DNA of 64,000 nucleotides from Tolypothrix sp. NIES-4075 (GTDB lineage Bacteria; Cyanobacteriota; Cyanobacteriia; Cyanobacteriales; Nostocaceae), in assembly GCF_002218085.1 (NCBI RefSeq), contig NZ_BDUC01000002.1, positions 62,001 through 126,000 on the forward strand, written 5' to 3'. Shown piece after piece: positions 45,801 through 54,234 of this stretch; the first letter of the stretch is position 1; every line of letters begins with the position of its first letter. A program made the translations under genes and the position numbers. The notes beneath the pieces were generated by a model. That model saw only the letters and a list, made by a program, of their open reading frames with translations, was not told where the DNA came from and did no database searches.

Positions 45801-47276
45801 GCTGGTAATATTAAAATCCAAGGGCGATCTGTTGCTCTAACTGCGGGTTCGGAAATATCATCTAGATCCTTTAGCGGTGGTAAATCCGGCAATATTGAGG
45901 TGAATGGCATCCAATTCGTGGACATATCCGGGAGAGCATCGCAATTTCCGCGACGAGGGAGCGATGCCTTCGGCGCTACGCAGAGCGTAGATCGCGCTAA
46001 CAGTTTTCCCTACACTACCCTAGCGACAACCAGCGAGCAATTAGCCAGTGGTGTAAGTGGAGACATCACAGTCAACACCCCTAATTTACGAATATCAGAT
46101 GGGGCAAGCGTCAGAGCAGACACTATAAGTAACTTTAGTGGTGGCAGTGTAAATATTAATGCGAATGTGGTTGATATAACTAGCGGTGGACAAATTTTCA
46201 CCACAGCTTTTGGCAGTGGCAATGCAGGTAATATTACACTCAATGCGAGCGATCGCCTGAATATCTCAGGTAGAAATGCTTCGCTAGCTGATATATTTAA
46301 CCAAATAGCTCAAACCAATGGTAAAACGCAAGCTGAGTTTCAATTAGGTTCCGCTAATTCAGAAGCCGGAATATTCGCCAATACTGGGAGCATCTCAACA
46401 GCTCAGGGAGGTAACTTAACAATTAACACTCCTTTGTTGCAAGTTAAGGATGGTGGAATAATCTCAGTCAGCAGTCCTCAAGGACAAGCAGGTAATTTGG
46501 ATATTACCGCAAACACTATTCGCCTTAACCAAGGAAGTTTGACTGCAAAAACCGCAATTACTCGCACTACTGAAGGAGCAAACATCCAGCTACGAGATGT
46601 AGATTTGTTGTTATTGCAAAATAATAGCCTTATCTCTGCTCAAGCAAATGGCACAGCCACAGGTGGTAATATTACCATTAATGCTCAGAATGGTTTTGTA
46701 ATTGCGCCTTTTGGAGAAAATAGTGATATAATAGCCAGTGCTTCTGGTGGTCGGGGCGGTAATATTACAATCAACACCCAAGGGCTTTTTGGCTTTTTTG
46801 AAGGTCGAGCCATTCCCGGAAATGGTACTAATGACATTGATGCCAGTTCTGAATTTAATAATCCAGGTACGGTAGATATTAACACGCTGGATATAGATCC
46901 GCGCCGTGGTTTGCTGGAATTGCCTGCAAGTGTAGTTGAAGTTTCCAGGCTGGTTGCTTCTAATTGTGGTGCGATCGCTGGCAAAAATGGTAGTAGCTTC
47001 ACTTATACCGGACGTGGTGGTTTACCGGATAGCCCTGATGACCCGCTGACATCGGATGTAGTCTGGTCGGATACACGCTTAACCAATATCCCCAGTTCTG
47101 AGAAGATCTCTACATCTACATCAAAGCCTCATAAACAAACAGCATCGGGCATCGCGATCGTACCTGCCACTGGTTGGGTATTCAATAAGTTTGGCGATGT
47201 CACCCTGATTTCCGATGCAGCTGTTGTCACTGCCCAAAGTTTGAGTTCTAGTGCTTCAAGCTGCTCAACACCGTGA
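42882..47276 (+). CDS. Filamentous haemagglutinin-like (TpsA-type) exoprotein 1
   Basis: 1464-aa secreted protein. A signal peptide (LALGFIFALGGATFSINSAFA) leads into the TPS/FHA N-terminal domain (NNLFQSFGRFNLNAGESANF, INPSGIIFGQNARIDVG), which a TpsB pore recognises for outer-membrane passage. The body is a beta-helix of GNAGNISIK-like turns, including three copies of a 237-residue (711-bp) unit starting at 43890, 44601 and 45312. The end carries the cluster's common C-terminal module (GRGGLPDSPDDPL, VVWSDTRL, VPATGWVFN). The third unit has a 27-bp insertion at 45966-45992. Likely an adhesin or cell-surface filament; no toxin domain is visible. Confidence 0.9.
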   Translation: MVQDWKKLALGFIFALGGATFSINSAFAQQITIDGTLSPERTLSGPNYIIPQAYGQTVGNNLFQSFGRFNLNAGESANFQSDVSIRNILSRVTGGLPSTIDGRIFTQSANVNLFFINPSGIIFGQNARIDVGSATRGSFIATTADALVWANGSQFSATNPRGASSLLTIVGDPSGFLSTLRPPQPITSSGNNLRVFDGQSLLLLGGNLTLDNSNLQTSGGRVELAGIADTGTVGLEANGNIFSLNVPDNLARADVSLQKGTTIDVTAANQGNIAIVGRNVDITGGSQLRTGIGSGLGTVNSQAGDITVNATGTVTINQASGLSNIVADDAPNIPGKGNAGNINIKAGEIFINNQGNNAAAITTNRSLQGRGGNVLLESKGSIFVTGQNVRNNDAAISTLSRSQSLGSGDISLNAIGGGIFLNNAFFGAGSFGGNGGNISLQGNEISLVNNSSLVSQAFARGNSGSITLKSTGPISIQNTLVNTAVGSNGNNTTNLQVGNAGDINISGRSVSITGESEISSRSFTGMNSGNINVNATEFVEISGNSRRIPRPNSDRARSFPNTILTTTAERNSRGNAGNISIKAGEIFINNQASNPAISSTSSGSGRGGNVLLESTKGSIFVTGQSRNQLDSVISTLSENQSPASGDISLNASGAIKLDNAYFVASSSGQGNGGNISLQGNEISLFNNSSLVNQAFTRGNSGSITLNSTGPISIQNSLVNTAVGRQNNTTTNLQLRNAGDINISGRSVSITGGSEISSRSFTGANSGNINVNAKELVKISGNAPRIPRPRSDRAQSFTNTILTTAAERNSRGNAGNISIKAGEILINNQASNPTLSTNSSGLGRAGNVLLEATNNSISLIGQNVNSDDAVISTFGSFQSQGSGDISLNANGSILLDNALLRASTTGGDAGSILVRGNERVSLANNSALTTEALGRGNAGAITVESFGPISLQNSLIATNVGSRTDTRSTEGLGNAGNIKIQGRSVALTAGSEISSRSFSGGKSGNIEVNGIQFVDISGRASQFPRRGSDAFGATQSVDRANSFPYTTLATTSEQLASGVSGDITVNTPNLRISDGASVRADTISNFSGGSVNINANVVDITSGGQIFTTAFGSGNAGNITLNASDRLNISGRNASLADIFNQIAQTNGKTQAEFQLGSANSEAGIFANTGSISTAQGGNLTINTPLLQVKDGGIISVSSPQGQAGNLDITANTIRLNQGSLTAKTAITRTTEGANIQLRDVDLLLLQNNSLISAQANGTATGGNITINAQNGFVIAPFGENSDIIASASGGRGGNITINTQGLFGFFEGRAIPGNGTNDIDASSEFNNPGTVDINTLDIDPRRGLLELPASVVEVSRLVASNCGAIAGKNGSSFTYTGRGGLPDSPDDPLTSDVVWSDTRLTNIPSSEKISTSTSKPHKQTASGIAIVPATGWVFNKFGDVTLISDAAVVTAQSLSSSASSCSTP
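45966..45992. mobile_element. 27-bp in-frame insertion splitting a HIP1 site in exoprotein 1
   Basis: Third repeat unit reads GCGAT, 27 extra bases (gccttcggcgct ... gcgtagat), CGCGCT, where unit 1 (44539) and unit 2 (45251) read GCGATCGCGCT. It adds nine residues (about AFGATQSVD). Same length and same HIP1 breakpoint as the insertion in the giant kinase at 32534. Confidence 0.75.
46407..47215 (+). repeat. Near-identical 0.8-kb 3' block, copy A
   Basis: The last roughly 270 codons of exoprotein 1 match 50332-51140 at a constant offset of 3925 bases with no gaps seen and only scattered substitutions. The upstream parts of the two genes are far more diverged. Confidence 0.85.
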
Positions 47277-47280
47277 AGGG

Positions 47281-47335
47281 CGTTAGCGAAGCTCGCCGTT
47301 GGCGAAGCCTCTCGTAGAGAAGGCATCGCTTTCTA
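47281..47335. repeat. Small dispersed repeat after exoprotein 1
   Basis: GCGAAGCTCGCCGTTGGCGA...CGTAGAGAAGGCATCGC; its reverse complement begins GCGATGCCTTC, like the insertion at 45961-45971, suggesting the same short-repeat family. Confidence 0.55.
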
Positions 47336-47370
47336 TCAATAAAACGTAACCTCCAACTTTCGCAACCGCA

Positions 47371-47387
47371 AATATACTGTATTTATC
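47371..47387 (+). promoter_or_regulatory. ATACTGTA motif upstream of exoprotein 2 (weak copy)
   Basis: AATATACTGTATTTATC, 58 bases before the ATG, resembles the ATACT-N3-AGTAT dyads upstream of exoproteins 3, 4 and 5, but its right arm is degenerate (TTTAT). TATACT could itself be a -10 box. Confidence 0.35.
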
Positions 47388-47445
47388 TATTGGTTTAGTA
47401 GTCCGCCACTCAGATAATTATTTGGCGTTGGAAAGGGTGTTACTT

Positions 47446-50400
47446 ATGGTTCACAACTGGAAACGATTGGGGCTAGGAGTACTTTTGGCTTTTGGTTACG
47501 CGATCGCAACCGCAACCAAATGTGCCGCTCAAAGCATCACCTTAGATGGCACTCTCGGTCCTGCGCGAACCTTAAGCGGACCGAACTACACAATCCGCCA
47601 AGCAGATGGTCTACCTGTAGGTAATAATTTATTTCAAAGTTTCGGACGCTTCAACCTGAACGCAAATGAGAGTGCGAATTTTCAGAGTACAGCTAATATC
47701 CGCAATATTTTGTCTCGTGTTACAGGTGGTTCTACTTCCTTCATTGATGGTCGGATTTTCACCCAAAGTCGCAACGTCAATCTTTTCTTCATCAATCCCA
47801 ATGGCATCATCTTTGGTCCAAATGCAAGCTTGAATGTGGGAAGTGCAACCAGAGGCTCTTTTATCGCTACAACTGCTAATGCGCTCTTTTGGGCAAATGG
47901 CAGCCAATTTAGTGCGACAAATCCCGGCAATGCAACTAGCTTGTTAACCATTGTCGGCGATCCCAGCGGATTTTTATCAACCTTGACACCACCACCAATA
48001 AATGTTTCTGGTAGTACGCTTGCCAATCGCAGTAGTTTTTTCAGCAATCCTTACAACGGTCAAAGTTTGCTGCTAGTGGGCGGTGACGTGAAAGTAGATA
48101 ATGCAACATTACAAGCTCCTGGTGGGCGAATTGAGTTAGGAGGATTGGCAGAACCCGGTACAATTGGGCTGACTACCAACGGTAATATTCTCAGCTTGAA
48201 CTTCCCAGAAAATTTAGCACGAGCTTCGGTCTCGCTTACCAATGGCTCAAACGTCAGTGTTGCCTCTGGTGGTGGCGGTAGTATTGCCGTTAACGCTTCT
48301 GATATAGATATTTTGGGAGGAAGTAACCTGCGTGCAGGTATCAGACCACTTGCAGGAACCGATAATGCTCAAGCAGGAGATGTCAACCTCAACGCTACAG
48401 GAACATTGCGAATCGAAAATAGCTCTGTTTACAACGTTGCTTTTGGTCGTGGAAATGGTGGCAACTTGCGCGTTGATACAGGAAAGTTGATTATTACTGA
48501 TGGCGTATTAACGACTGCTACTCTTTCTCAGGGTCGTGCTGGGGATGTGATTGTGAACGCTTCTGACTCAATGGAACTAACTAACAGTCTTACATCGAAT
48601 GACAGAGTTCCGATTGTGATTCCCGTCGAGTTGTTTGACTCTTCTTCAGCTTTTACGATTAATGTTCCTATTGGCTTATTTTCCGCTTCAATAGATGCCC
48701 GCAATCTTCCTAATCTTTCTGCTTTCCTCCCAATAGCTGGTGGAGATGCCGGAAATTTGACCATTAATACTGGGCGATTGATTGTCTCTAATGGAGCAGT
48801 GGTATCGGCAGGTACTACCACCGCAGGGCGTGCCGGAAATTTGAGCGTCAACGCAAAAGACTTTATAGAACTAAGTGGCACGTCAGCTAATGATGCTCCC
48901 TCAGGCTTTGAATTCCTTAGCGAAGCAGATATAGTTACCAGCGGATTGCGTAATGGAACTAGTGGTTCCGGATCTGGCGGCAACTTAACTATTGAAACGG
49001 GGCGGTTGATTGTCCGTGATGGGGCAGTGGTCGGAACGAGTACTAGTGGCAGATCGTCAGCAGGAATATTAACTGTGAATGCAAAGGAATCTGTAGAACT
49101 GAGTGGTACCTCAGCCAATGGTTTTCCTAGCTTATTGGCTAGTGCAACTAGAGGAGCCGGAAATGCTAATTCCTTGACTATCAATACTAAGCGGTTAAGG
49201 GTCAGCGATGGGGCAATCATATCGGCAGCAGCTGCTACTGGCTCCGGACAGGGAGGAGAATTGACTATAAATGCAACAGAATTCGTAGAACTGATTGGCA
49301 CTTCAACAAAAAGGTTGTCTGCCTCTGTATTCCAAAGAGTACTTGGAGTTCCCGCAGCCGTAGTGTTTGGGGAGGATCTGCTTCCTAGCGGCGTGATTGC
49401 CGGGACTTTAAGTGAAGGAGATGCCAGAAACTTGACCATTAATACTGGACGTTTGTTAATCAAGGATGGGGCACAGGCATCAGTTTCTACAGTAGGTTCT
49501 GGAAATGCGGGTTCTTTAAATGTTCGCGCTGATTCTGTAGAATTGACTGGTACTTCACAACAAAGCCCGAATCCTAATGACATAGTTGGTCGGAGTTTGT
49601 TGACTACTGCTGTCGGTGAAGACTCTACAGGAAGCGGTGGCAATATAACAGTGCAAACCGGCTTGCTAACTATCTCCGACGGTGCTGCACTTACAGCTAG
49701 TACCAGCGGACAGGGAAACGCCGGCAGCATCAAAGTCCCTCAAGCTAACTTAGTTTCTGTCTCGGACAATGGCTTGATTTCTACCGCTGTCAACGCTCAA
49801 GCACAAGGACAAGGTGGCAGTATTGATATCAACACAAACACTTTGTCTGTAAATCAAGGTGGTCAAATCACTGCCAGCACTCTCGGAAATGGTAATGCAG
49901 GCACAGTTAAAATTAATGCCCGTGATGCATCTCTAGATGGGGTAGGGACGAATGGCTTCTCTAGTGGGGTGTTTACCAGCACTGGAAGTCAAGCAAATGG
50001 TTCAGGAGGAGCGATCGCTTTTCAAACAAATTCCTTTACTCTGTCAAATGGAGCAGTTGTCAATGCTCAAACCTCAAATTCTCAAAAAGGGGGAAATGTA
50101 ACTATTGAGGCAAACACTGTTGATATCAAAAACGGCGGACAGGTAATTACCACTACCCGTAGCAGTGGAAATGCAGGCGACATTAATCTCAAAGTTGCTG
50201 ATGGTATTACTATCAGTGGTAGCGATCGCACTTTTGCTGAACGAATTGCCCAATTTGGTGACGACATTGTTACCAATCAAGGTGCTGATAGTGGATTGTT
50301 TGCTAACACTTCCCGCAACTCAATCGCTCAAGGAGGTAACTTAATAATTAACACTCCTTCGTTGCAAGTTAAGGATGGTGGAATAATCTCAGTCAGCAGT

Positions 50401-51204
50401 CCCCAAGGACAAGCAGGTAATTTGGATATTACCGCAAACACTATTCGCCTCAATCAAGGAAGTTTGACTGCGGAAACCGCAATTACTGGTACTACTGAAG
50501 GGGCAAATATCCGGTTACAAGATGTAGATTTGTTATTAATGCAAAATAATAGCCGCATCAGCGCTCAAGCAAACGGCACAGCCAGAGGTGGTAATATCAC
50601 CATTAATGCTCAGAAAGGTTTTGTAATTGCGCCTTTTGGAGAAGATAGTGATATAATAGCCAGTGCTTCTCGTGGTAGGGGCGGTAATATTACAATCAAT
50701 ACTCAAGAGCTTTTTGGCTTTTTTGAAGGTCGAGCCATTCGCGGAAATGGTACTAATGACATTGATGCCAGTTCTGAATTTAACAATCCAGGTACGGTAG
50801 ATATTAACACGCTGGATATAGATCCGCGCCGTGGTTTGCTGGAATTGCCTGCAAGTGTAGTTGAAGTTTCCAGGCTGGTTGCTTCTAATTGTGGTGCGAT
50901 CGCTGGCAAAAATGGTAGTAGCTTCACTTATACCGGACGTGGTGGTTTACCGGATAGCCCTGATGACCCGCTGACATCGGATGTAGTCTGGTCGGATACA
51001 CGCTTAACCAATATCCGCAGCTTAGAGAATATCTCTACATCTACTTCAAAGCCTCATAAACAAACAGCATCGGGCATTGCGATCGTACCTGCCACTGGTT
51101 GGGTATTCAATAACTTGGGCGAAGTTACCCTGATTGCATCACAAAGCGAAACAGCCAACCGTATCGATACGCCTACTACCTGCCAAAGCGAAACTGAACA
51201 TTAG
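47446..51204 (+). CDS. Filamentous haemagglutinin-like (TpsA-type) exoprotein 2
   Basis: 1252 aa from ATG 47446, chosen because GAAAGGG precedes it; the frame is open from TTG 47422. Signal peptide (LGVLLAFGYAIATATKCAAQ), TPS domain (NNLFQSFGRFNLNANESANF, INPNGIIFGPNASLNVG), beta-helix body with repeated NTGRLIV...GTSAN turns, and the common C-terminal module (GRGGLPDSPDDPL, VVWSDTRL, VPATGWVFN). N-terminal and C-terminal thirds closely match exoprotein 1; the middle has different repeats. Not obviously cotranscribed with it: 169 bases including a dispersed repeat separate the two. Confidence 0.9.
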   Translation: MVHNWKRLGLGVLLAFGYAIATATKCAAQSITLDGTLGPARTLSGPNYTIRQADGLPVGNNLFQSFGRFNLNANESANFQSTANIRNILSRVTGGSTSFIDGRIFTQSRNVNLFFINPNGIIFGPNASLNVGSATRGSFIATTANALFWANGSQFSATNPGNATSLLTIVGDPSGFLSTLTPPPINVSGSTLANRSSFFSNPYNGQSLLLVGGDVKVDNATLQAPGGRIELGGLAEPGTIGLTTNGNILSLNFPENLARASVSLTNGSNVSVASGGGGSIAVNASDIDILGGSNLRAGIRPLAGTDNAQAGDVNLNATGTLRIENSSVYNVAFGRGNGGNLRVDTGKLIITDGVLTTATLSQGRAGDVIVNASDSMELTNSLTSNDRVPIVIPVELFDSSSAFTINVPIGLFSASIDARNLPNLSAFLPIAGGDAGNLTINTGRLIVSNGAVVSAGTTTAGRAGNLSVNAKDFIELSGTSANDAPSGFEFLSEADIVTSGLRNGTSGSGSGGNLTIETGRLIVRDGAVVGTSTSGRSSAGILTVNAKESVELSGTSANGFPSLLASATRGAGNANSLTINTKRLRVSDGAIISAAAATGSGQGGELTINATEFVELIGTSTKRLSASVFQRVLGVPAAVVFGEDLLPSGVIAGTLSEGDARNLTINTGRLLIKDGAQASVSTVGSGNAGSLNVRADSVELTGTSQQSPNPNDIVGRSLLTTAVGEDSTGSGGNITVQTGLLTISDGAALTASTSGQGNAGSIKVPQANLVSVSDNGLISTAVNAQAQGQGGSIDINTNTLSVNQGGQITASTLGNGNAGTVKINARDASLDGVGTNGFSSGVFTSTGSQANGSGGAIAFQTNSFTLSNGAVVNAQTSNSQKGGNVTIEANTVDIKNGGQVITTTRSSGNAGDINLKVADGITISGSDRTFAERIAQFGDDIVTNQGADSGLFANTSRNSIAQGGNLIINTPSLQVKDGGIISVSSPQGQAGNLDITANTIRLNQGSLTAETAITGTTEGANIRLQDVDLLLMQNNSRISAQANGTARGGNITINAQKGFVIAPFGEDSDIIASASRGRGGNITINTQELFGFFEGRAIRGNGTNDIDASSEFNNPGTVDINTLDIDPRRGLLELPASVVEVSRLVASNCGAIAGKNGSSFTYTGRGGLPDSPDDPLTSDVVWSDTRLTNIRSLENISTSTSKPHKQTASGIAIVPATGWVFNNLGEVTLIASQSETANRIDTPTTCQSETEH
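50332..51140 (+). repeat. Near-identical 0.8-kb 3' block, copy B
   Basis: Partner of 46407-47215 (see there). Identity falls abruptly upstream of 50332 and after about 51137, where the two C-terminal tails diverge. Confidence 0.85.
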
Positions 51205-51412
51205 AAAATAATCTTAATAATCCCAAATTGGCTAGTCTAAACTCATAAACAATATAATACTTAACATTTACGAATGTTGTAATTATAGGAATTTTTCGAT
51301 AATTTTCCTTTATAATTAGTAACTGAATATATGCACAATTTTGCAAACTAAGTATGGAGAGGGCGGCTGTTAGTCCAATAACTAATGGGGTTTTAGTCGC
51401 ACCTTAATTTTT

Positions 51413-52159
51413 ATGAAATCTCTTTACAAACAAAGATTGTGGGCAAAACTGTTATTTGTAGTTTTCGGGTTGTCTTTCCTGATTCCTTTTACAAGCGCAG
51501 AAGCTCGAATAACATTTAAACCACCAGAAGGTCTACAAGCACCTGGTAGACGCATAGCAGGAGGATCGCGAGCTCCGCAAGAGAAAAATTGCTCTTCTGG
51601 GCAAAATCCTCTAACTGCTGTAGTCCCCAACTCTAACATAGGGTTAACAACACAAGCAAATCCAACTTTGTTTTTCTACGTTCCCCAAACTTCTGCAACA
51701 TTAGAGCTTGTATTGCACGATCAAGATAAAGAATACAAGCAAACCTATAAATCAAGTGAAAAAGGTGGAATAGTCAGTATTCCCTTTAATAAGGCACTAG
51801 AAGTAAATAAAGTTTATCGTTGGTCGTTCTCAATAGTTTGCAACCCTAAAGAACGCTCCAAAGACAAGTTTGTCGAAGGTGCGATCAAGCGCATTAAAAC
51901 AGAACCTCAACTAGCGAGCAAGTTAGCAACAGCAAGTCCTCAAGAGAGTGCCAATCTTTATGCACAAGCCGGCATTTGGCAAGATAGCGTTGCTAGTTTA
52001 GCGCAGTCGCTTTCCTCCAATCCCAATAATGGGGAATTAAAAGCGGAGTGGCAAGCATTGCTAACGTCAAACAGCGTAGATTTAAGTAACTTGGTCAGTG
52101 AAGCGTTGCTCCCAGGTCAGTTAAAAACCTTAAGTTATACAACCAATCAAAGCAATTAA
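51413..52159 (+). CDS. DUF928 family secreted protein
   Basis: 248 aa with a clear signal peptide (LLFVVFGLSFLIPFTSAEA). The mature part has the DUF928 features RRIAGGSR, LTAVVPNSNIGLTT and NPTLFFYVPQTSATLELVL followed by VYRWSFSIVCNP, then a helical C-terminal half (PQESANLYAQAGIWQDSVASL). In cyanobacteria DUF928 genes are repeatedly found next to FHA-domain exoproteins, ShlB-type transporters and CHAT/TPR genes, so a role in exoprotein secretion or attachment is a fair inference. The beta-sandwich-like N-terminal half may be periplasmic. Confidence 0.82.
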   Translation: MKSLYKQRLWAKLLFVVFGLSFLIPFTSAEARITFKPPEGLQAPGRRIAGGSRAPQEKNCSSGQNPLTAVVPNSNIGLTTQANPTLFFYVPQTSATLELVLHDQDKEYKQTYKSSEKGGIVSIPFNKALEVNKVYRWSFSIVCNPKERSKDKFVEGAIKRIKTEPQLASKLATASPQESANLYAQAGIWQDSVASLAQSLSSNPNNGELKAEWQALLTSNSVDLSNLVSEALLPGQLKTLSYTTNQSN

Positions 52160-53172
52160 AAAGCAACAATGTTTGTAAAGCTACCTTGAATAATCAGTTG
52201 AAAAGAGACACTTATTTTTGTAAGCTGTCTATTTTTTTGCGCTGCTGAACACAAGTCAATTGCGTTCGGTTGTCAAGCAATCCTAAGAATTTGAAGATTC
52301 CTTAAGATTGCCCTACGCACTCCTACGCTCTTGCAACCAAACGCACTCGCAGCGGATGCATAATATCATGTCCGGTTAATTAACACTAATAGAAATATCC
52401 TAACCAACGCTCATAGACGTTCCGGACTGAACGTCTCTACAATATATGTAATAAGCCTGTCATGGTATAAGTGCTTAGGTAAAGGTGATGTGAGCAATAA
52501 TTTATAAAGCTTTACAAGATTTTATTTTATATTTGCCCTTATTTTTGATACTTTCAGAATATGGCGGATTTCACTCATGTTAGACACTCAAGGACACGCC
52601 TCGTGCATAGACACTTTATGATGCCTCATAAATATTCCAAAATGTGCCTGTCCATTTTTGGCTCTTGTTTAGCCCAAGGCTGAGGTTATTTTCTGTTTGA
52701 GTATTTTCACTGTTTTGAGATAACTTACGTTCACTGGTGGCTGAGACTTATGGCTTTATCATCAGCAGACCTCAAGACTCATTCTATAAATGCATGTTTG
52801 TTCATACGCAAATAAGAGCGCAGATGCTCCAAAGCGCGGAAACCCCGCTAAGAGCACTGCCTCTTTTTTCCCCATACCCCTTTATTTAATCATTTCTCCC
52901 AGAATGTAGCTTTTCCATCAAATGACCGATGCGTAATCATTTACTATGTAGTAGTGGTTTTCCTTTTGGTCTAGTTCGATTTACAGAAGTCAAAACTGAG
53001 TTCCTCTGGCAAAATTAGATACTATAAATATATTTTGTCGGAAAAACTCGGTGAAACATCAACTTCAATCTAACGCCGCTTAATTTAGCTGACAGAGATA
53101 TTTACTTTAATTATGTTGTTGTTCTTGATTTGCAATAAAAAAGGACTGTGTTATGTGTGGAGCAACTAGATT
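52160..53172. other. 1-kb spacer with dispersed repeats
   Basis: No gene seen. Contains the AGACGTTC...GAACGTCT palindrome (52413-52440), a diverged 45-bp GC-rich hairpin repeat (52814-52862), and an AT-rich end. GATACTATAAATAT at 53019-53032 distantly resembles the ATACT dyad of the exoprotein genes. GGAG at 53159-53162 serves the next gene. Confidence 0.45.
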
Positions 53173-53871
53173 ATGAAGAAAAAAATCCTTGGCGTTGCAC
53201 CACTGCTAACCGCCACTCCTGTGGTAGGTCAAGCTATAATTCAACCTGCACAAGCCACTCAGGTTTACGAAAATTCCTTCACCAAAGATTTTCAAGGCTA
53301 TGAAAATAGTCCTAACAGCGGTGAGCATAGTCTGTCGGTAATTCTTATTTTAGTTGGAGTTGGCTTAATTTTTGGCTCCACCGTTAATTCAGTTTATAAA
53401 GCCCTGAATGCGGGCAAGCCATCTGCAACAACAGCAGATTCTGTGCCTACACTAAAAAAGGAGCATAAAATTGGGGCTTCAGTTGGTATTGCATCTGAAA
53501 CTAAACAGAGCCATACTGCTACATACGTTGAACAAGCTCGTACCTTTTTTAAACAAGGAGACACTCAAGGAGCGATCGCTCAATTCAATAATGCAATTCG
53601 TACTCGTCCTTATGATGCTTATCTTTACACCGAACGGGCTAACTTGCGTCGCAAAAATCTAGAAGATAAAAATGGAGCACTTGAAGATTACACTCAAGCG
53701 ATTAATCTTCATCCAGACAACCCGCTGTTTTACCTTTGGCGCAGTCAGCTTTATTATGAGATCGGTGATAAGTTAAAAGCAATGACTGATTATAACACAG
53801 CTATTCGTCTTGCTCCTGAAGGTACAATGTATCACTCTTTTCAAACAAACCGAAACTCATTAAGACGCTGA
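53173..53871 (+). CDS. Membrane-anchored TPR protein
   Basis: 232 aa. N-terminal export signal (ILGVAPLLTATPVVGQAI), a second hydrophobic segment (LSVILILVGVGLIFGSTV), and three tetratricopeptide repeats from about residue 115 (YVEQARTFFKQGDTQGAIAQ, YTERANLRRKN, YLWRSQLYYEIGDKLKAM). TPRs mediate protein contacts. The position between exoprotein genes, after DUF928, suggests a scaffold for export or surface assembly; it could equally be an unrelated gene. ATG preceded by GGAG. Confidence 0.8.
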   Translation: MKKKILGVAPLLTATPVVGQAIIQPAQATQVYENSFTKDFQGYENSPNSGEHSLSVILILVGVGLIFGSTVNSVYKALNAGKPSATTADSVPTLKKEHKIGASVGIASETKQSHTATYVEQARTFFKQGDTQGAIAQFNNAIRTRPYDAYLYTERANLRRKNLEDKNGALEDYTQAINLHPDNPLFYLWRSQLYYEIGDKLKAMTDYNTAIRLAPEGTMYHSFQTNRNSLRR

Positions 53872-54234
53872 ATCTAATTAAAATAGGCGCGAGCCAGTTC
53901 CTACAGCCTGATTTTAACAAAAGCGTCGAAATTACCCTAATATCCCGCGCATCTGATAGTCGTGCGCGAAAACTTGCGCTTGACTACTGCAACAAAAGCA
54001 ACACCCACGAACTTTTAAGTAAAATCTTCGGGGTTTGGAAACAGCCGCAGTAAATTAAAAGTTTAACACTATTCTTATCCTCCCAGAGACAGATTATTCA
54101 AACTTTTTTCACCAAACGTTTGTTTTATTGGGAAAATACTGTAGGTATTATTTTTAATTAGTTTTGATAAATAATTGCCCAAGGTTACGGTTACAGGTGA
54201 GATTACTGAAATATCGTAGGAGAACCTGACTGAT
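53872..54234. other. Upstream region of exoprotein 3
   Basis: 363 bases without a gene. A GTGCGCGAAAACTTGCGC hairpin lies near 53963-53980; the exoprotein-type dyad is at 54130-54150; AGGAGAA (54218-54224) is the ribosome binding site of the next gene. Confidence 0.5.
54130..54150 (+). promoter_or_regulatory. ATACT-N3-GGTAT dyad upstream of exoprotein 3
   Basis: GGGAAAATACTGTAGGTATT, about 85 bases before the ATG. It matches the dyads before exoproteins 4 and 5 except for one base in the right arm and one in the spacer before it. Confidence 0.45.
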
